64,000 nt of DNA from CBDCYH01 sp965224105 (GTDB lineage Bacteria; Bacteroidota; Rhodothermia; Rhodothermales; JABDKH01), in assembly GCA_965224105.1 (NCBI GenBank), contig CBDCYH010000002.1, forward strand, positions 1,674,001 to 1,738,000. Reading direction: 5' to 3'. This document shows, one piece after another, positions 44,623 to 52,566 of this stretch. The translations under genes were made by a program, and so were the position numbers. How positions within the stretch are numbered: position 1 is the first letter of the stretch; every line of letters starts with the position of its first letter. A model generated the notes under the pieces. It saw only the letters and a list, made by a program, of their open reading frames with translations, did no database searches and was not told where the DNA came from.

Positions 44623-46439
44623 AAAAATTCCTGATTGCCTGGGCCATATTCCTTGCAGGTCTCGCTCCGACTTCGCATGCCCAAACGCCTCCGACCCTCG
44701 ACAGTCTTGTCGTTAATCCCGTCATCCCCTCTCATAACTACATCACCGAGGGGGAATATCACAACTTCAAAGCTTACGCCACCAGTAACTCCGGTGGCTC
44801 ACTCACCTACGACTGGACGGTTAACGGCACCACAAAGTCGACCAGTTGGACGCTCCACTACTCCTTTCCTTCCTGGGAATCCTCTCCCTACACTATTCAC
44901 CTGGATATATGCGAAGGATCTGCCTGCACGTCCTGGGAAGAAACCTACACCGCAGGCTCACCGCCCGGAGGTGGTGGAGGCGGATTACCTCCAATAATCG
45001 ATAGCCTGGTCGTAACTCCGGTCATCCCTTCCCACAATTACATTACTCAGGGGGAGTACCACAACTTTAAGGCGTATGCGCACAGCGCTACAGGTGGTAG
45101 TCTTACGTACCAGTGGTATGTGAACGGATCGCCCAAGACCACGGCGTGGCAGCTGCACTACTCGTTTCCTACGTGGGACACCTCTCCGTACACGATCCGA
45201 TTAGAAGTCTATGACGGAGCGGATAGCACATCCTGGCAGGAGACGTACACTGCAGGGACTCCTCCCGGTGGAGGTAACGTAGCGAACAAGCTGTACTACA
45301 TTCACGACCACCTGGGATCGGTACGTGTGGTGATTGATGACAACGGGGATGTGGTGCATCACGCAGACTACTACCCGTTTGGAATGGAGATGGCGGGGCG
45401 CACGAGCACGACCGAGCGCCCGAAGGAAGGTTTTACCGGACACGAGAAGGACGAGGAGACGGGCAATTACTACGGAGAAGCCCGGTACTACGATCCGGAG
45501 ATCGGGGTGTGGTACAACATCGATCCTATGGCATCGAAGTATCCGAATGCCAGCCCGTACAACTACGTCTTCGGCAATCCGATTCTACTTGCTGATCCGA
45601 CCGGCGCAGATCCGTACTGGGACGCGAGGTTCGAGGGCGATGAGTTCCACAATTGGGCGACAGGTAGTGTTGCGGTTACAGAAGGAGCGGGCAAGGGAGG
45701 ATCCGCGGGAGCAGAAGGAGGATCGGACCCTTGTTTCCATTTGGGGTATTCGATGGCCGAGTGTTTTCGCTTCTACAAAGCTCTCGGGCCTAGTGTAGCG
45801 AATCATCTCCGGGCAATAGGGATGGATACATATCGACTTACAACCATTCCTGGGATGATTGAGGCGGTAGAGCAGGTAATCGAATTCGTGACTCTTATTT
45901 CGACTCCGGAGGGACGCTCGTCGATCTCGGAAGGATTGATGGGACAGTTGGAGGACGCGGTTATTAAGGTTTTTGCGGGACCGGAAGAAGCTGCAGAGGT
46001 GCTAGGTCCAATCTATGCTGAACTTATCGTAGCTGTTGGGGGTACCAAGGGCGCGTCTGCCGTGATGTCGTCTGCTAAACACGGTCGAAGAGCAGCCACG
46101 GTGGCCCAACAAGCCGCTGGGGGCCAAGGGTTTCAGTCGTTTTCAGCTTTTAAACGCGCGATGGGGCCAGCAGGAAATGGTCAAGCTTGGCACCATATAG
46201 TTGAGCAAGGTGGAACGAATGTTGCCAAATTTGGTGCTAATAGAATACATAATACAAGTAATTTAATAAGGCTGCCGCACGGGAAAGGCTCAATTCACGC
46301 CAAAATATCTGGTTATTATAGTTCCAAACAACCATTTACGGGCGGACAAACTGTAAGACAGTGGTTAGGCACTCAAAGCTATCAGCAACAATATGATTTT
46401 GGAATTAGGACATTAAAACAATTTGGTTGGACACCCTGA
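44619..46439 (+). CDS. Secreted Rhs tip protein 2: two PKD-like domains, Rhs plug, C-terminal HNH-type nuclease toxin
   Basis: 606 residues with the same architecture as tip 1: signal peptide (FLIAWAIFLAGLAPTSHAQ), two PKD-like domains, Gly-rich linker, the Rhs plug (HDHLGSVRVVIDDNGDVV, RYYDPEIGVWYNIDP) and PILLADPTG. Amino acid and DNA sequences are nearly identical to tip 1 from the second PKD domain to the GDEFHNWA segment, then diverge abruptly. The C-terminal toxin has the HNH/GHH-superfamily pattern W524-H525-H526 (AWHHIVEQ), IHNTSNLIRLP, HAKISGYYSSK and ends in a helix YDFGIRTLKQFG. The last ~300 bp are AT-rich. The gene is translationally coupled to the TPR gene upstream and overlaps its immunity gene by 13 bp. 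Confidence 0.88.
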   Translation: MKKFLIAWAIFLAGLAPTSHAQTPPTLDSLVVNPVIPSHNYITEGEYHNFKAYATSNSGGSLTYDWTVNGTTKSTSWTLHYSFPSWESSPYTIHLDICEGSACTSWEETYTAGSPPGGGGGGLPPIIDSLVVTPVIPSHNYITQGEYHNFKAYAHSATGGSLTYQWYVNGSPKTTAWQLHYSFPTWDTSPYTIRLEVYDGADSTSWQETYTAGTPPGGGNVANKLYYIHDHLGSVRVVIDDNGDVVHHADYYPFGMEMAGRTSTTERPKEGFTGHEKDEETGNYYGEARYYDPEIGVWYNIDPMASKYPNASPYNYVFGNPILLADPTGADPYWDARFEGDEFHNWATGSVAVTEGAGKGGSAGAEGGSDPCFHLGYSMAECFRFYKALGPSVANHLRAIGMDTYRLTTIPGMIEAVEQVIEFVTLISTPEGRSSISEGLMGQLEDAVIKVFAGPEEAAEVLGPIYAELIVAVGGTKGASAVMSSAKHGRRAATVAQQAAGGQGFQSFSAFKRAMGPAGNGQAWHHIVEQGGTNVAKFGANRIHNTSNLIRLPHGKGSIHAKISGYYSSKQPFTGGQTVRQWLGTQSYQQQYDFGIRTLKQFGWTP

Positions 46440-46783
46440 CGGAAATATCAGACATAAAATCAGCAATTACTCTGTTTCAGGATGCAGCCATGAAGCAGGC
46501 AGAAGCTACAGAAGAAGGAGATTATAAGGCAGGAAATAATTATTACAATTTAATTACCAAAGCTGCAACCTACTTAAAGGAAGAAGGTGCTATTGCAGAA
46601 CTTAAGCCTTTATTGAAGAATTCTTCGGTGGGTGCAAGATTGTGGGCAGCTTGCTACCTCTTACCTGTTTATGAACAAGAAAGTCTATCGACTTTGGAAC
46701 AGATTGTAAAAGGTTCTGGAATACATTCACTGACAGCAGAAACAACGATAAGCGAGTGGAAGAAAGGAAATTTAAACTTCTAG
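46427..46783 (+). CDS. DUF2019-like immunity protein for tip 2
   Basis: 118 residues resembling DUF2019 HEAT-like proteins: AAMKQAEATEEGDYKAGNNYY, then LKPLLKNSSVGARLWAACYLLP, and the C-terminal SLTAETTISEWKKGNL. DUF2019 proteins are commonly encoded next to WHH/HNH polymorphic toxins. The TTG start lies inside the toxin gene; no in-frame ATG or GTG is better placed before residue ~22. AT-rich like the toxin end. No signal peptide. Confidence 0.75.
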   Translation: MDTLTEISDIKSAITLFQDAAMKQAEATEEGDYKAGNNYYNLITKAATYLKEEGAIAELKPLLKNSSVGARLWAACYLLPVYEQESLSTLEQIVKGSGIHSLTAETTISEWKKGNLNF

Positions 46784-46997
46784 ATACAAGCCTCGGGATG
46801 ACCTAATGACCTTGCCCTGAAAAAAGGCACAGGTGTTAGTTGTATGGTGGACCCAGTCTGCACCTAACCATTCAGGAGTATGTGTCTGCGGCCGCATACC
46901 TCAACCCCTCAGTGTGCAGCGGCGCGCATGCCTGTGAGCCATTTTCCGATCCCTAATAATCAGACTAAGTATTTTGGCCGACGAGGGAGGTGCTATT

Positions 46998-47240
46998 ATG
47001 GAAAACGGACAAGTGGTAAAAGCTCAGGTCACACACGCATTCGATTACGGATTGTGGCTCAAGGCCGAGCATGTGGAGAGAGAAATCCTGGTTCGAATCA
47101 TCGATTTGCCCGTGGATCCGCCCATATTCTCGGCGAGGCGATTCGCCGATGTTGGCGATGTCCACAAAGTCGAGTTGTTCCATTTTGACTCTGAGTATGG
47201 GTATTACCATGGACGCATCATTTCGGAGAAAAGAAGCTGA
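46998..47240 (+). CDS. Candidate immunity protein, S1/OB-like
   Basis: 80 residues starting at an ATG with a strong GGAGG nine bases upstream. The pattern VVKAQVTHAFDYGLWLKAE resembles the opening strands of an S1/OB fold, followed by PPIFSARRFADVGDVHKVELF and YYHGRIISEK. Similar short OB-like proteins are found as immunity genes near Rhs tips, but no exact family is claimed. It is followed by a broken toxin remnant. Confidence 0.55.
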   Translation: MENGQVVKAQVTHAFDYGLWLKAEHVEREILVRIIDLPVDPPIFSARRFADVGDVHKVELFHFDSEYGYYHGRIISEKRS

Positions 47241-47280
47241 GCGAATCAAAGTAGCCGTTCCGCATTTCGTAAGTGAAAAT

Positions 47281-47575
47281 AGTTTTCATGCGGCATACCC
47301 GCCCTCCGAAGCCCAGCTGACCATCCGGCACCAAACGCAGCCCGGACCCTACAGGGTAATCGATACGATGAAAGTTGACGCTCGAACCTACATCGTGCCC
47401 GCGAGTTGTGCTGACGCGGCAGTTGCGGGATTTTCATTTGTATGCGAAGGATCAGGGGATTGACTTTTTGCTGTACACAAGACCCACGACGAGTTTTTCC
47501 CAACCACTACAAAACTTGATCGACCACGGGTATATTCGTGTTAGACCAATCCCTGGAATGAATAATGAATACTGA
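47281..47575 (+). pseudogene. Broken REase-fold-like Rhs toxin tip
   Basis: Two reading frames combine to a restriction-endonuclease-fold-like toxin end: YRVIDTMKVDAR in one frame (family pattern RvpD...EvK), then after a frameshift near 47370-47400 VVLTRQLRDFHLYAKDQG, FLLYTRPTTSFSQPLQ and IRVRPIPGM (family pattern TrQLRDf..yA...g..f.L..Rp.T.lS.pLq..i..g.i.vr.I). The upstream plug is missing. It precedes an intact immunity-like gene. Confidence 0.5.
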
Positions 47576-47599
47576 GGAAGCTCAAAAAGTAAAAAGAGG

Positions 47600-48037
47600 A
47601 TGATTGGGGTTTGTGACTTCTTTGATGTAGATGATTTCCAGGCATGGCAAATCGTTCCCGTTGGCATGAAACACACGTTAGATATTCCAGATGCCTCCGT
47701 CCCACTAAATGCGTCGACCGAGCCTGCATGGAAATGGCTAAAAGAGGAATGGCCATTTGAAGTCTCGGAAGATGTAACGGTTGTTACGAATCTGGATGCC
47801 TTAAAAGGGAATGTGATAACCGAGGTGGTTCGATGGGAGGAAGAGGAATGGGAAATGTTTGCGGGCCCTGGACCAGGTATCAGTAAAAAAGAAATCCGAG
47901 TCGTTCCGCTTGGGGTATTGTTTGGTATAGATAATTCTCTATTACCGGCGCTGCAATTGGAGGTAGGAAAAGGAATGCGGAGGAACTCACGAGAGAGCGA
48001 GTGGGAATCCTGTGGACAGGGACGTCAGGAATTGTGA
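47600..48037 (+). CDS. Candidate immunity protein, DUF2185-like
   Basis: 145 residues, start ATG preceded by aaagagg. The central part (VVTNLDALKGNVITEVVRWE, WEMFAGPGPG, RVVPLGVLFGIDNSL, LEVGKGMRR) resembles the DUF2185 pattern of a VtT..Vl....I..V....e..W.f...., then VV.L..il..D.SL...l.l..G...R. The C-terminus may be altered by a frameshift, because another frame stays open for ~85 further codons' worth of overlap (ELTRERVGILWTGTSG, VNQDKVMFVCSDD) past the stop. Probable partner of the broken toxin upstream. Confidence 0.5.
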   Translation: MIGVCDFFDVDDFQAWQIVPVGMKHTLDIPDASVPLNASTEPAWKWLKEEWPFEVSEDVTVVTNLDALKGNVITEVVRWEEEEWEMFAGPGPGISKKEIRVVPLGVLFGIDNSLLPALQLEVGKGMRRNSRESEWESCGQGRQEL

Positions 48038-48418
48038 ATCAAGACAAGGTGATGTTCGTTTGTTCGGATGATCAAGAATCGGCGGAATTTACAATTGAGA
48101 GTTTATGGTGTGAAAGGATTCGGAGCGGTGTGATTATCAGGGGGCTTAATTAGGGTCGAAACAATGATGTTGCCGGCGGTCCAATCTTCTTGGGGAAATC
48201 GCATGGTTAATCGAGCTGTTTCTCGTCGTATTTTACAATGATAAGAGGAGACGGATTTCTGGCGGTGCAATTCATTATCATTGTAATACTTGTTGTTATA
48301 GCCCAGATTACTTCATAGGCCACTAACTGGATAAATGACATTGCCTGAAAGAATCCGCAAGTGAATGAGAAACGAGTGATCGTAGTTTTAGCCAGGTCGA
48401 AGAACTTTCGGATTTACC
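48038..48418. other. Gene-poor spacer within the immunity cluster
   Basis: Begins with the out-of-frame tail noted for the preceding gene (open to the tag at about 48153). A 26-codon frame encoding a hydrophobic peptide (MIRGDGFLAVQFIIIVILVV) starts near 48238 but has no supporting context. No toxin motif recognised. Confidence 0.4.
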
Positions 48419-48907
48419 ATGAGACTGATTTGTCAAATACTTGACAAGTCCGTTTGGACTTCGGATTTGATTGCTAGGCCGTCGCTTGAGCCCTCACTTT
48501 TCAATGAGGCATTTCCTTGTTTGATTTACTCCAGTCAAAAAACAGCATATGAGTTCAAGATCAAGGCGGCCTCAAAACTAATCGGCACAGGATGCCAATT
48601 CGTCGTCTGTGGAGGAATAGAATGTGAACAATGGCATGATGCAGTCGACGAGTCCATATCGTCTGCAGCACTAATCGGCGAAGATGTTTCATCCTCTAAG
48701 ATCATGACCACTTGGCACGCAGAAGAAAGCGTCGACGAATTAGCCTTTTTCTTCATTTACACGACCTTTCGTTCGGGGAAAGACAATCAGCCAAGTTTCT
48801 TTGAACTGGACTCGACGAATTACCTTGTGCTCCAAGTCGGCCAATCACCCGAAAGCGCGAAGTTGTTGAAGAGTATGTGCGGCTATTTGAAACATACCCT
48901 GCCTTAA
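48419..48907 (+). CDS. Candidate immunity protein, DUF7684-like
   Basis: 162 residues with the pattern FKIKAASKLIGTGCQFVVCGG, CEQWHDAVDESI, and SKIMTTWHAEESVDELAFFF. The combination of (A/L)...GC.y.vc.G..C...HD.vD and MTTWH.(D/E)E is one I associate with small DUF7684-type proteins found near polymorphic toxins. No signal peptide. It stands alone, without an identifiable toxin remnant directly upstream. Confidence 0.55.
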   Translation: MRLICQILDKSVWTSDLIARPSLEPSLFNEAFPCLIYSSQKTAYEFKIKAASKLIGTGCQFVVCGGIECEQWHDAVDESISSAALIGEDVSSSKIMTTWHAEESVDELAFFFIYTTFRSGKDNQPSFFELDSTNYLVLQVGQSPESAKLLKSMCGYLKHTLP

Positions 48908-49070
48908 GCCTGGACTAGATCCGCTATCACGGACCGTTGGAGTTAAGTGGCGTGTTTCATATTCGAGCAGGTATTTGGGGCGCGAGATTTTTATCGCAAT
49001 AACTGTAGATTGCGTATGATAGCCCTTGTCTCGTAGTCGCGTTCAAATTTCCAGCACTAGAATAACACTG

Positions 49071-49526
49071 GTGGTGATCAAAGTATTTCTGTTTTCCGCG
49101 ATTAGCGGGTTCGTTGCAATTATTGCGTCCTGTTCAAGTCCGCAGATCGGAGCGAATCCAAATGGTGTGTCTGGGCTTTACAGGGTAGTGGCATATGACT
49201 CGACACTAATGCCTCAGCTTCTGATCTTCAATATGGAGACGTCATCGGGCGATGCCGCGAAACTGGTATCTCGGATCAATTCCGGCGTCGTTGTCGATAC
49301 CTCGGAGTTTGCAGCAATCAAAACAGATTGTTGGTATCAGCTTGATCTGTGGCCAGTGCTGGGGCTTTCGGCAGACGGCGCTTTCTTCCTTAGACCCGCC
49401 GCAACTGTAATTTACTCCGACGGCCGCCGGGTTCTTGATATTGACGATCCCGATGTGCCAGTCTACTGGTCCGGTTCGGTGTATGAGAATCACGTGATTC
49501 CCGGTGCGGAGGTCAGTTGCGAATAA
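49071..49526 (+). CDS. Putative lipoprotein in the immunity cluster
   Basis: 151 residues with GTG start (49071 or 49074) and a lipobox after a hydrophobic stretch (VFLFSAISGFVAIIASC). The mature domain is beta-rich (LLIFNMETSSGDAAKLVSRI, CWYQLDLWPVLGLSADGAFFL). A longer in-frame reading to 49026 would bury the signal. Among immunity-like genes, envelope-anchored ones usually neutralise toxins acting in the periplasm; that role here is inference. Confidence 0.55.
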   Translation: MVIKVFLFSAISGFVAIIASCSSPQIGANPNGVSGLYRVVAYDSTLMPQLLIFNMETSSGDAAKLVSRINSGVVVDTSEFAAIKTDCWYQLDLWPVLGLSADGAFFLRPAATVIYSDGRRVLDIDDPDVPVYWSGSVYENHVIPGAEVSCE

Positions 49527-49563
49527 ACAGGCGTGAGTTGGGCAATTATTTGGTCGAGTAAAA

Positions 49564-49965
49564 ATGCGGATGATGTGCAAACGAGAATATGCCTTTTTGA
49601 TTACACGTGGATTTAAGATTTCAGAGCAAACAACGTTAGAATCCTTCGGCGATTACTGCGATGTATTAACATCACAAGATTACGAGTTGATTTTCATTTC
49701 TGACAGATCTCTCAGGTCGATCGGGATTCGAAAACGTGATGATGAACGGAATGTATTCGATTTGTCCTTAGTAAGAGCACTGATTCTGGATGAATCACGT
49801 TTGGATAAACCGATAAGCTTTGAAACGCTTGAGCAATTTCTTATCGAAAATATTGACGAGATCGGTAGTCTTTTTGACGATAATTGCTATACGACCACTA
49901 AGGCCAGACTGGAAAAACTAGCGCTTGAACGAGCATGGAAAATGTTTCCCGGGAAATCATTCTAA
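49564..49965 (+). CDS. Candidate immunity protein, unrecognised family
   Basis: 133 residues, cytoplasmic, AT-rich gene. Contains YELIFISDRSLRSIGIRKRD and a helical C-terminal half (SFETLEQFLIENIDEIGSLF, ARLEKLALERAWKMFPGK). No family recognised. The position in a row of same-strand small genes and the composition support an immunity or accessory role. Confidence 0.5.
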   Translation: MRMMCKREYAFLITRGFKISEQTTLESFGDYCDVLTSQDYELIFISDRSLRSIGIRKRDDERNVFDLSLVRALILDESRLDKPISFETLEQFLIENIDEIGSLFDDNCYTTTKARLEKLALERAWKMFPGKSF

Positions 49966-50366
49966 GCTTGGACTTTTCCTGCTTTTGTTGACCTCGCAAA
50001 CGGCGTTATGATTCGGCAAGCTATGAGCATTACATCTATGATTGACATTAAGCTCGCCAGGAGGGCAGGAAGGCTCTAGACGCGCTACAGGTCCTGGCGG
50101 ATTACGGCACGAGCGTCAATGACCACGTGTTCACCGTAGCAGATGGTTGCAGCCCTACGGTCAAAAGCAATTGTATGGATCCTAACTATTACGAGGACTC
50201 AGAAAACGAAGACCTTTGCTCTTACTCACGGAAAAGGAAAGGGGTAAAAAGCTACAGAGATTTCGGCGTCCCTTATCCTGAACGAGAGATGATCCCCCAT
50301 GACATTAGGCGCCGGATTGCGCTCCAAACTTACCACACGGGAAGAACAAAATAGGTTTTATCATCA
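49966..50366 (+). other. Degenerate stretch with a possible small gene (50127-50354)
   Basis: A 75-codon frame from GTG 50127 (FTVADGCSPTVKSNCMDP, YRDFGVPYPEREMIP) is open, and the frame continues upstream without a good start (NDH before it). It could be the C-terminal end of another lost toxin tip, since it precedes a lipoprotein gene by 12 bp as a toxin would precede immunity. No motif identified, so it is not called as a gene. Confidence 0.3.
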
Positions 50367-50858
50367 ATGCTGCTCTCCTCCAAACCCGCCCTCCTCGCAG
50401 TTCTTGCTTTCGCTTTGGCATCCTGCACTGGAGCGCAAATATCCGAAAAAACTTACTGCGATTTGCAAACCCATGCGCTTGCAAAATGTCTTCTTAACTC
50501 GTTAGGGGAAGAAGAGTCACCTTCTGCCGCAAATGCGCTCTTCGTAGCAGGACTAAATAATCTGACTGAGGTCACTCTTGACGAACTGGCGGATTCTTTG
50601 CCTCCTCCAGGCATTTATCGATTTGGACTGATGGGCCCGCACAGCGATGTTTTTTTGTTCATTACAGATGAAGCAGGACTGAAAATCGTTGAAGACTATT
50701 CGGTCAGCGCAGTGACGGGCGAACTGATTCGCTTCTTCGAACGGTCGAAACTAACCGAAAATGAACGACTGGAGTATCTGACAAATTTAGCGACGTTCCT
50801 GCAGATTAAGCAACTTCGTACGCAGGGCGAGGACGAAGGCCAAATCAACCTCAACTAG
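50367..50858 (+). CDS. Putative lipoprotein in the immunity cluster
   Basis: 163 residues with signal and lipobox (LLAVLAFALASC). The mature part is helical with two Cys-containing stretches (YCDLQTHALAKCLLN) and an IYRFGLMGPHSDVFLFITDEAG strand region. No family recognised. Second lipoprotein in the cluster, again suggesting protection against an envelope-acting toxin (inference). Confidence 0.55.
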   Translation: MLLSSKPALLAVLAFALASCTGAQISEKTYCDLQTHALAKCLLNSLGEEESPSAANALFVAGLNNLTEVTLDELADSLPPPGIYRFGLMGPHSDVFLFITDEAGLKIVEDYSVSAVTGELIRFFERSKLTENERLEYLTNLATFLQIKQLRTQGEDEGQINLN

Positions 50859-50953
50859 TTCACCTAGCCGACTACCGGCAAAGATATAGAAGGGAAGATC
50901 TTTCTAGATTAAGAGCTGAATTAAAAACAAGTGTGGTCTGGTAATTAACCTAA

Positions 50954-51727
50954 ATGATAATTCGCAACCTTTATCTAGGTTTGAACTCGGATGACTACTC
51001 GATTCCAAGCCCACCGGGTTCTGAATTTCCGTTCAGAGTGGAGAAAATTGTGTCTGACTTCAGCTTTCAAACAGACTTTTTCACTTTATATCTACAATGG
51101 AAGTTGCGGAATCTGAAATTCAAGGCGGCAGGATTTGATACGATTCTGATTCAAGGCCGATCTAACCCTCGCGGCTCGCCTATAATCCAAGAGCATTTCA
51201 AAACGGTGGTAATCGAAGTCCCCTTTGACAGGAAGCAGTACGAGGAATTGTATCCGTTCGAAAACGAGTATCCCCTGCAAGGGACCCTAAAGCCGATCGA
51301 AAGAGAGGCAGAATTTCATGAGTTTCTATTCTCCATGGTCATGAACGGTCTAACGAAGGCAAGAAACCAGCAAGCACCAATTCCATTCGATTTTTTAACG
51401 GACTCTCTGCAAGACTTCAAGAAGGCAGGGTACAAAACTGAATGGGTCCATTGTAGGAAAACGATTGCAGAGTATGACATGAAAGCGCACCTGTTGTGCA
51501 GAATTACATGCAACTATTTCGCATTGGAACTGGTCGTTGAAGAACAGAACTGCGAAATATTCCGCAAGGAAATTCTTAGGACTCGACCAAGTGTCATCGC
51601 GTACGAGGATGAGCTCAGGGATATTGGAATTGAAAATGATTGCCTCGTGGTAACTCGAGATGCTGGTGACAAATCGAACCTGTTTAAAGCAAAACTGGCG
51701 GATATACGACGCAAAACTCCGCAGTGA
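50954..51727 (+). CDS. Unrecognised protein in the immunity cluster
   Basis: 257 residues without signal peptide. Features: an N-terminal beta-rich half (MIIRNLYLGLNSDDYSIPSP, FKTVVIEVPFDRKQYEELY), a helical middle, and a C-terminal segment with VHCRKTIAEYDMKAHLLCRI. The length and same-strand placement fit a larger immunity protein, but nothing definitive is visible. It is followed directly by the end of an IS3 remnant. Confidence 0.5.
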   Translation: MIIRNLYLGLNSDDYSIPSPPGSEFPFRVEKIVSDFSFQTDFFTLYLQWKLRNLKFKAAGFDTILIQGRSNPRGSPIIQEHFKTVVIEVPFDRKQYEELYPFENEYPLQGTLKPIEREAEFHEFLFSMVMNGLTKARNQQAPIPFDFLTDSLQDFKKAGYKTEWVHCRKTIAEYDMKAHLLCRITCNYFALELVVEEQNCEIFRKEILRTRPSVIAYEDELRDIGIENDCLVVTRDAGDKSNLFKAKLADIRRKTPQ

Positions 51728-51742
51728 CTGATTGTAATCCGG

Positions 51743-51850
51743 CCTATTTTTCGGTCCATTCAAAAGTAGAGGGTAATAGTTATGCTGCCATCGGGCAGGC
51801 AGCTTCTTTGAAGGCGAATCGGCGGTAATCCACCGAGTGCCATGTAACTA
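51743..51850 (-). mobile_element. IS3-family terminal fragment (~110 bp)
   Basis: Nearly the same sequence as the end of the remnant at 34443 (cctatttttcggtcc onward), encoding on the minus strand only the last ~30 residues of OrfB (ALGGLPP-type end). It stops abruptly at 51850, where toxin-like coding sequence begins on the plus strand. Confidence 0.75.
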
Positions 51851-52013
51851 TTTTAACAACGGAGTTGGGAATCGGGGGTTTCTCGATGTAGTAAATCACA
51901 GTTCGAGAACTATTTATGATTTTAAATTCGGTAAGGCAACTTGGGCGCCTGGTCAACTACAAGTGTATCAGAGAAACTTTACGGAATATACCATTCGTAT
52001 AATACGACCGTGA
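51849..52013 (+). pseudogene. 5'-truncated REase-like toxin tip
   Basis: Open frame without a start, running from the IS3 edge: YFNNGVGNRGFLDVVNHSS, RTIYDFKFGKATWAPGQ, LQVYQRNFTEYTIRIIRP, then stop. The (I/L)DVV...RTIYD.KFGKA....Q..Y.R pattern is that of restriction-endonuclease-fold Rhs toxins (D ... (E/D)xK core). The N-terminal part and plug have been lost to the IS fragment. Confidence 0.5.
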
Positions 52014-52141
52014 TGGCTTCAAGCACGAATCCGGGGCTTTTCATTTATACGGAAGGGTTCATAAGAGTTTGGATCTTAGTCTTTGCGATAAAGGCATCAC
52101 GCAAAGAGAGAACAGTTTTTTCATCAGTCATTAAATCTTGA
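52013..52141 (+). CDS. Short frame directly after the toxin remnant (possible immunity fragment)
   Basis: A 42-codon frame whose ATG overlaps the stop of the toxin remnant (TGATG), as an immunity gene would. It has one hydrophobic stretch (FIRVWILVFAIKA). No family; too short to be a full immunity protein and probably interrupted, since its 3' end runs into the antisense XRE remnant. Confidence 0.3.
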   Translation: MASSTNPGLFIYTEGFIRVWILVFAIKASRKERTVFSSVIKS

Positions 52142-52457
52142 TTTGCTTAAATCGACTAATTAATTCCTTTTCCAATCTGGCATCGAGTACAATGTCATCA
52201 ATTGTACCATTCATTAGAAAGTCAACGGTAGTATCAAGAGCTTTGGCAAGCTTAGTCATGGCTTCTGCGTTAGGCTTAGTCTCAAAGGCGTTAAGCACGC
52301 TTACTCGTAGCGTGCGGTTGAATCGTTCGATGTACGCATTCTGCGTGGGCTTGCCGGGCTCGATGAACGCTAGTGTGACATCGTTTTCCTGACACCATAG
52401 CGCAAGCGCGTTGCTTATGCACTCCGGACCGTTGTCCACACGGATCATCTCCGGCAA
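52131..52457 (-). pseudogene. IS3 OrfB fragment fused in frame to the C-terminal half of an XRE-type regulator
   Basis: The 108-residue frame begins with transposase sequence (IRVDNGPECISNALALWCQ, IEPGKPTQNAYIERFNRTLR) and then switches to an XRE/HTH_3 regulator end (KPNAEAMTKLAKALDTTVDF, LMNGTIDDIVLDARLEKEL). The regulator's helix-turn-helix is missing and the transposase lacks both ends. It marks a recombination or IS-insertion scar. Confidence 0.65.
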
Positions 52458-52480
52458 TCCGCGTAGTTCCTTGAGGGCTG

Positions 52481-52564
52481 AATAGGACTAAAGCAGTAGC
52501 CCATTACGTAGGTAAGTTTGAAGACGGCGTTGTTAAATATGTGGATGACTTTAAATTCAAGTGA
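52481..52564 (+). pseudogene. 5'-truncated toxin tail
   Basis: Open frame after the IS3 scar reading NRTKAVAHYVGKFEDGVV then KYVDDFKFK and stop. The ending H(Y/V)VG.f.dG....DDF.F resembles C-termini of Rhs toxin tips, and the next gene starts 2 bp later as an immunity gene would. Only ~27 residues remain. Confidence 0.4.
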
Positions 52565-52566
52565 TT

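Noticed and set aside
32223..46439. T6SS-delivered Rhs effectors
   Set aside because: The body and both tips have Sec signal peptides, and no VgrG, PAAR, Hcp or other T6SS component is seen in the window.
48238..48318. 26-residue hydrophobic peptide gene
   Set aside because: Too short, no conserved pattern and no toxin-antitoxin context that would support it.
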